Assembly: GCF_022179805.1 (NCBI RefSeq) | Contig: NZ_BPUO01000026.1 | Span: 1-53,026 of the forward strand | DNA length: 53,026 bases | Origin: Cupriavidus pauculus | Lineage (GTDB): Bacteria; Pseudomonadota; Gammaproteobacteria; Burkholderiales; Burkholderiaceae | Reading direction: 5' to 3' | Part shown: in pieces, positions 50,571 through 53,026 of the stretch | How positions within the stretch are numbered: the stretch's first letter is position 1 | How the letters are laid out: each line of letters starts with the position of its first letter | The notes under the pieces: generated by a model | What the model saw: only the letters and a program-made list of their open reading frames with translations | Told to the model about the DNA's origin: nothing | The model's database searches: none | Program-made: the position numbers and the translations under genes

Positions 50571-51641
50571 TTAGTGCCGATACAGGTCGCTGGCCAGGTA
50601 AACACGCCGCAACTGACGCGCGCCGACCAGCAGCACGGCACACGTCGGCAATGCCAGCAGCACACCGAAGAAGCCGAACAACTGCCCGAACGCCAGCAGC
50701 GCGAAGATCACGACCAGCGGGTGCAGGCCAATGCGCTCGCCCACCAGGCGCGGGGTCAGGTAGAAGCTTTCCACGAACTGCCCGATTCCGTATACCACGG
50801 CCACGGCGCCCAGTCCGTACCAACTGCCAAACTGCAGCAGCGCGGCCACCAGGGCCAGCGTCAGCCCGATGCCAAAGCCAATGTACGGGATGAACACCGC
50901 CAGCCCCGTGAAAATACCTACCGGCACGCCCACGTCGAAGCCGGCCACGGTAAGTCCAATCGAGTAAATCGCCGCCAGGATCAGCATGACCAGGATCTGG
51001 CCGCGCAGGTATTGCGACAGCAGCGCGTCGGTCTCGGCGGACAGCTCGTGCACCTTTGGCACCCAGCGGCGCGGCACCAGGCGCTCGATACGCCGCATGA
51101 CCATATGCCAGTCCATCAGCAGGTAGAACATCAGGATCGGCACGATGAACAGCAGCCCAGCGATCTCCAGCAGTGCCGAACCCGACACCCGCACGTAGTC
51201 CAGCAGCACCTGCAGCAGGTCTTCGGGGCTGGCCGCGAAGCGGTTCTGCAGCATGCTGCGCAGGCCGGGGAAGTCGAACCGCACCCGCACGCCCAGGTCG
51301 GCCAGCTTCGGCGCCAGCACGCTGTTGAGCTTTTGCAGCAGGATGGGCACCTGTTCGCGCAATTGCGGGATTTCGCGCTGGAGCACGGCAATCAGAAGTA
51401 GCACCAGCAGCACCAGGGCCACGCCCAGCAGCCCGATCATCAGCGCCACGCCGATGAAGCGCGGCACGCGGCGGCGTTGCAGCCAGTCCACGCCCGGATT
51501 GAGGATGTACGCGAAGATGAATGCCACCAGGAATGGCGTCAGAACGGGCGCCAGGGCCAGGATCACGGCAAAAAGGGCCACGGCCACGACGATCCACAAC
51601 AGGATGCGCTTGGTGTCTTGGGAAAGCAGGGGGGCGGTCAT
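50571..51641 (-). CDS. AI-2E family transporter (PerM/YdiK-like)
   Basis: A 356-residue polytopic membrane protein of UPF0118. Two N-terminal TM helices with PFLVAFIFAYILNPGVDWLQRR, a long amphipathic region (about 90-150), and a C-terminal bundle with LRGQILVMLILAAIYSIGL, AVFIPYIGFGIGLTLAL and FVESFYLTPRLVGERIGLHPL, all typical. Members have been linked to AI-2 export and to Na+/H+ exchange; function here is unknown. It diverges from purM, with which it is commonly paired, and precedes hda. Confidence 0.9.
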   Translation of the reverse strand: MTAPLLSQDTKRILLWIVVAVALFAVILALAPVLTPFLVAFIFAYILNPGVDWLQRRRVPRFIGVALMIGLLGVALVLLVLLLIAVLQREIPQLREQVPILLQKLNSVLAPKLADLGVRVRFDFPGLRSMLQNRFAASPEDLLQVLLDYVRVSGSALLEIAGLLFIVPILMFYLLMDWHMVMRRIERLVPRRWVPKVHELSAETDALLSQYLRGQILVMLILAAIYSIGLTVAGFDVGVPVGIFTGLAVFIPYIGFGIGLTLALVAALLQFGSWYGLGAVAVVYGIGQFVESFYLTPRLVGERIGLHPLVVIFALLAFGQLFGFFGVLLALPTCAVLLVGARQLRRVYLASDLYRH

Positions 51642-51723
51642 CGGAGGGGCCGGCGGGTCATGGGTTTGCAGTGCGGCAGGTGGATTCGTCCGCGATCACT
51701 GGTCGCCGGGAGCCTGTATCCGT

Positions 51724-51739
51724 TAAAATCGCGATTTTA
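51724..51739. promoter_or_regulatory. Palindromic -10 region between perM-like gene and purM
   Basis: taaaatcgcgatttta is a perfect 16-bp palindrome, so a TAAAAT -10-like box is offered on both strands in this divergent gap. It is 112 bp before purM and 83 bp before the perM-like gene. No clear -35 hexamer lies at the right distance on either side; an operator function is also possible. Confidence 0.4.
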
Positions 51740-51850
51740 CTGGAGTCGCGCCCGTGCTCCGCGCCCGATTGGCCCAGACGGCCCGGGAAGCGCCGGCAAC
51801 AAGCGCCGCATTCCACACTTCACCCTCCTCAAAGACAAGCAGGTTCTCTC

Positions 51851-52903
51851 ATGAGCGCATCCCCGACCGCCGGCCAGGCAGGCCTTTCCTACCGCGATGC
51901 CGGTGTTGACATCGAAGCCGGCGACGCCCTGGTCGACCGCATCAAGCCGTTTGCCAAGCGCACCATGCGCGAGGGCGTGATGGCCGGTATCGGCGGGTTC
52001 GGCGCCCTGTTCGAACTGTCGAAGAAGTTCCAGGAGCCGGTGCTGGTGTCCGGCACCGACGGCGTGGGCACCAAGCTCAAGCTGGCGTTCCAGCTGAACC
52101 GCCACGACACCGTGGGCCAGGACCTGGTGGCCATGAGCGTGAACGACATCCTGGTGCAGGGTGCCGAGCCGCTGTTCTTCCTCGACTACTTTGCCTGCGG
52201 CAAGCTGGACGTGGACACCGCCGCCACCGTGATCCAGGGCATCGCCCAAGGTTGCGAACTGGCCGGCTGCGCGCTGATCGGCGGCGAAACCGCTGAAATG
52301 CCGAGCATGTACCCGGACGGCGAGTACGATCTGGCCGGCTTTGCAGTGGGCGCGGTGGAAAAGAAGAAGATCATCGACGGCACCACGATCCGCCCGGGCG
52401 ACGCGGTGCTGGGCCTGGCTTCGTCGGGCGCGCATTCGAACGGCTATTCGCTGGTGCGCAAGATCATCGAAGTGGCCAAGCCGGACCTGAACGCCGACTT
52501 CCACGGCCAGCGCCTGCAGGACGCCATCATGGCGCCGACGCGCATCTACGTGAAGCCGCTGCTGTCGCTGATCGAAACGCTGCCGGTCAAGGGCATGGCC
52601 CACATCACCGGCGGTGGCCTGACCGAGAACGTGCCGCGCGTACTGGCCGACAACCTGACCGCCGTGATCCAGAGCAGCGCCTGGACGCTGCCGCCGCTGT
52701 TCCAGTGGCTGCAGGCCCAAGGCAACGTGGCCGACGCCGAAATGCACCGCGTGTTCAACTGCGGCATCGGCATGGTCGTGATCGTGGCCAAGGAAGACGC
52801 CGAACGCGCGATCCGTCATCTGCAGGCAGCCGGCGAAGCCGTGTGGCAGATCGGCGAGATCCAGGAACGTGCTGAAGGTCAGGCACAGACCGTGGTGGTC
52901 TGA
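51851..52903 (+). CDS. purM: Phosphoribosylformylglycinamidine cyclo-ligase PurM (AIR synthetase)
   Basis: A 350-residue ATP-dependent enzyme that closes the imidazole ring of AIR in purine synthesis. Seen: the N-terminal LSYRDAGVDIEAGDALVDRIKP, GGFGALFEL, VSGTDGVGTKLKLA, MSVNDILVQGAEPLFFLDYFA, IGGETAEMPSMY, and the C-terminal HITGGGLTENVPRVL. Length is that of the E. coli enzyme (345). The ATG at 51851 (MSASPTAGQAG) is chosen because the upstream 110 codons of open frame are non-coding in character; the ribosome binding site is weak (aggttctctc). It ends before repeat copy f at the window edge. Confidence 0.97.
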   Translation: MSASPTAGQAGLSYRDAGVDIEAGDALVDRIKPFAKRTMREGVMAGIGGFGALFELSKKFQEPVLVSGTDGVGTKLKLAFQLNRHDTVGQDLVAMSVNDILVQGAEPLFFLDYFACGKLDVDTAATVIQGIAQGCELAGCALIGGETAEMPSMYPDGEYDLAGFAVGAVEKKKIIDGTTIRPGDAVLGLASSGAHSNGYSLVRKIIEVAKPDLNADFHGQRLQDAIMAPTRIYVKPLLSLIETLPVKGMAHITGGGLTENVPRVLADNLTAVIQSSAWTLPPLFQWLQAQGNVADAEMHRVFNCGIGMVVIVAKEDAERAIRHLQAAGEAVWQIGEIQERAEGQAQTVVV

Positions 52904-52921
52904 TCGTTTCCTGATCTTGTC

Positions 52922-53026
52922 TTTCTCCCCTCTCCCGCTCGCGGGAGAGGGGCGGGGGAGAGGGCAACGAGGTTCTGCTTGCCGATTGCGGCAATTTGAA
53001 CCGCCGGGGGGGGGCCCCCCCCCCAC
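52922..53026. repeat. Dispersed palindromic repeat, copy f (truncated at the window end)
   Basis: tttctcccctctcccgc-t-cgcgggagagggg, then cgggggagagggc and a central segment ggttctgcttgccgat...ggcaatttgaaccgc that is the reverse complement of the centre of copy b. The expected second palindrome is replaced by G9C10 at the window end. Confidence 0.85.
53006..53024. other. G9C10 homopolymer run at the window end (likely assembly artefact)
   Basis: Nine G followed by ten C and then AC, located where the hairpin arm of repeat copy f should be. Such a run is atypical of the surrounding DNA and probably reflects failed sequencing or assembly through the palindrome. Confidence 0.6.

Overview
The window looks like a chromosomal segment of a high-GC betaproteobacterium of the Burkholderiaceae, most likely Cupriavidus or a close Ralstonia relative. 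This is inferred from GC-rich coding sequence, the protein sequences, gene orders such as purM–perM–hda–HAD–pcnB–folK–dNK–panB, and a phcBSRQ-type quorum-sensing operon. It reads like one assembly contig. The left edge lies inside an insertion sequence and the right edge inside a dispersed repeat that ends in an implausible G9C10 run. I found no rRNA, tRNA or CRISPR.

Layout. 1-263: end of an IS481-type element inserted into a palindromic repeat. 363-3291: an unrecognised ORF overlapping a DapA-family gene, then a Nudix hydrolase overlapping mnmA. 3383-5752: a YibF-like GST diverging from purB, with a large hairpin between them. 6115-7985: cytochrome b561 and two YceI proteins. 8129-13272: phcB-phcS-phcR-phcQ. 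13393-19232 (minus strand): queA-tgt-yajC-secD-secF. 19417-24668 (plus): recG, oxyR, a small membrane protein, dps and ubiA. 24841-26424 (minus): yggS and proC, diverging from pilT-pilU. 28838-31250: glutathione peroxidase, a WYL regulator and lrgAB. 31520-36501 (minus): glcD, a voltage-gated K+ channel, glcE and glcF. 36697-39016 (minus): a second FAD-linked 2-hydroxyacid dehydrogenase with a GcvA-type LysR regulator. 39205-43190: a cobalamin adenosyltransferase, then dnaK-dnaJ behind a clear sigma-32 promoter. 43372-45219: a pabB-pabC fusion. 45295-51641 (minus): perM, hda, a HAD phosphatase, pcnB, folK, a deoxynucleoside kinase and panB. 51851-52903: purM.

Most of the window is housekeeping: purine, folate, pantothenate, proline and ubiquinone synthesis, tRNA modification, protein export, chaperones, replication control and twitching motility. 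An oxidative-stress group (oxyR, dps, glutathione peroxidase, cytochrome b561/YceI) and a glycolate/D-lactate oxidation block stand out.

The most striking observation is in the quorum-sensing operon. phcR, a receiver-histidine kinase protein, is split by a perfect 5-bp tandem duplication (GCTGG twice, 11881-11890). Removing one copy restores a clean 377-codon frame that joins the receiver and H-box half to the ATPase half. Other notable points are a dispersed palindromic repeat family in at least two subfamilies, with the IS element inserted into one copy; a K+ channel with a C-terminal zinc ribbon embedded in the glycolate oxidase operon; a candidate OxyR operator before the dps region; and a 12-bp triplicate repeat in the yggS/pilT intergenic region.
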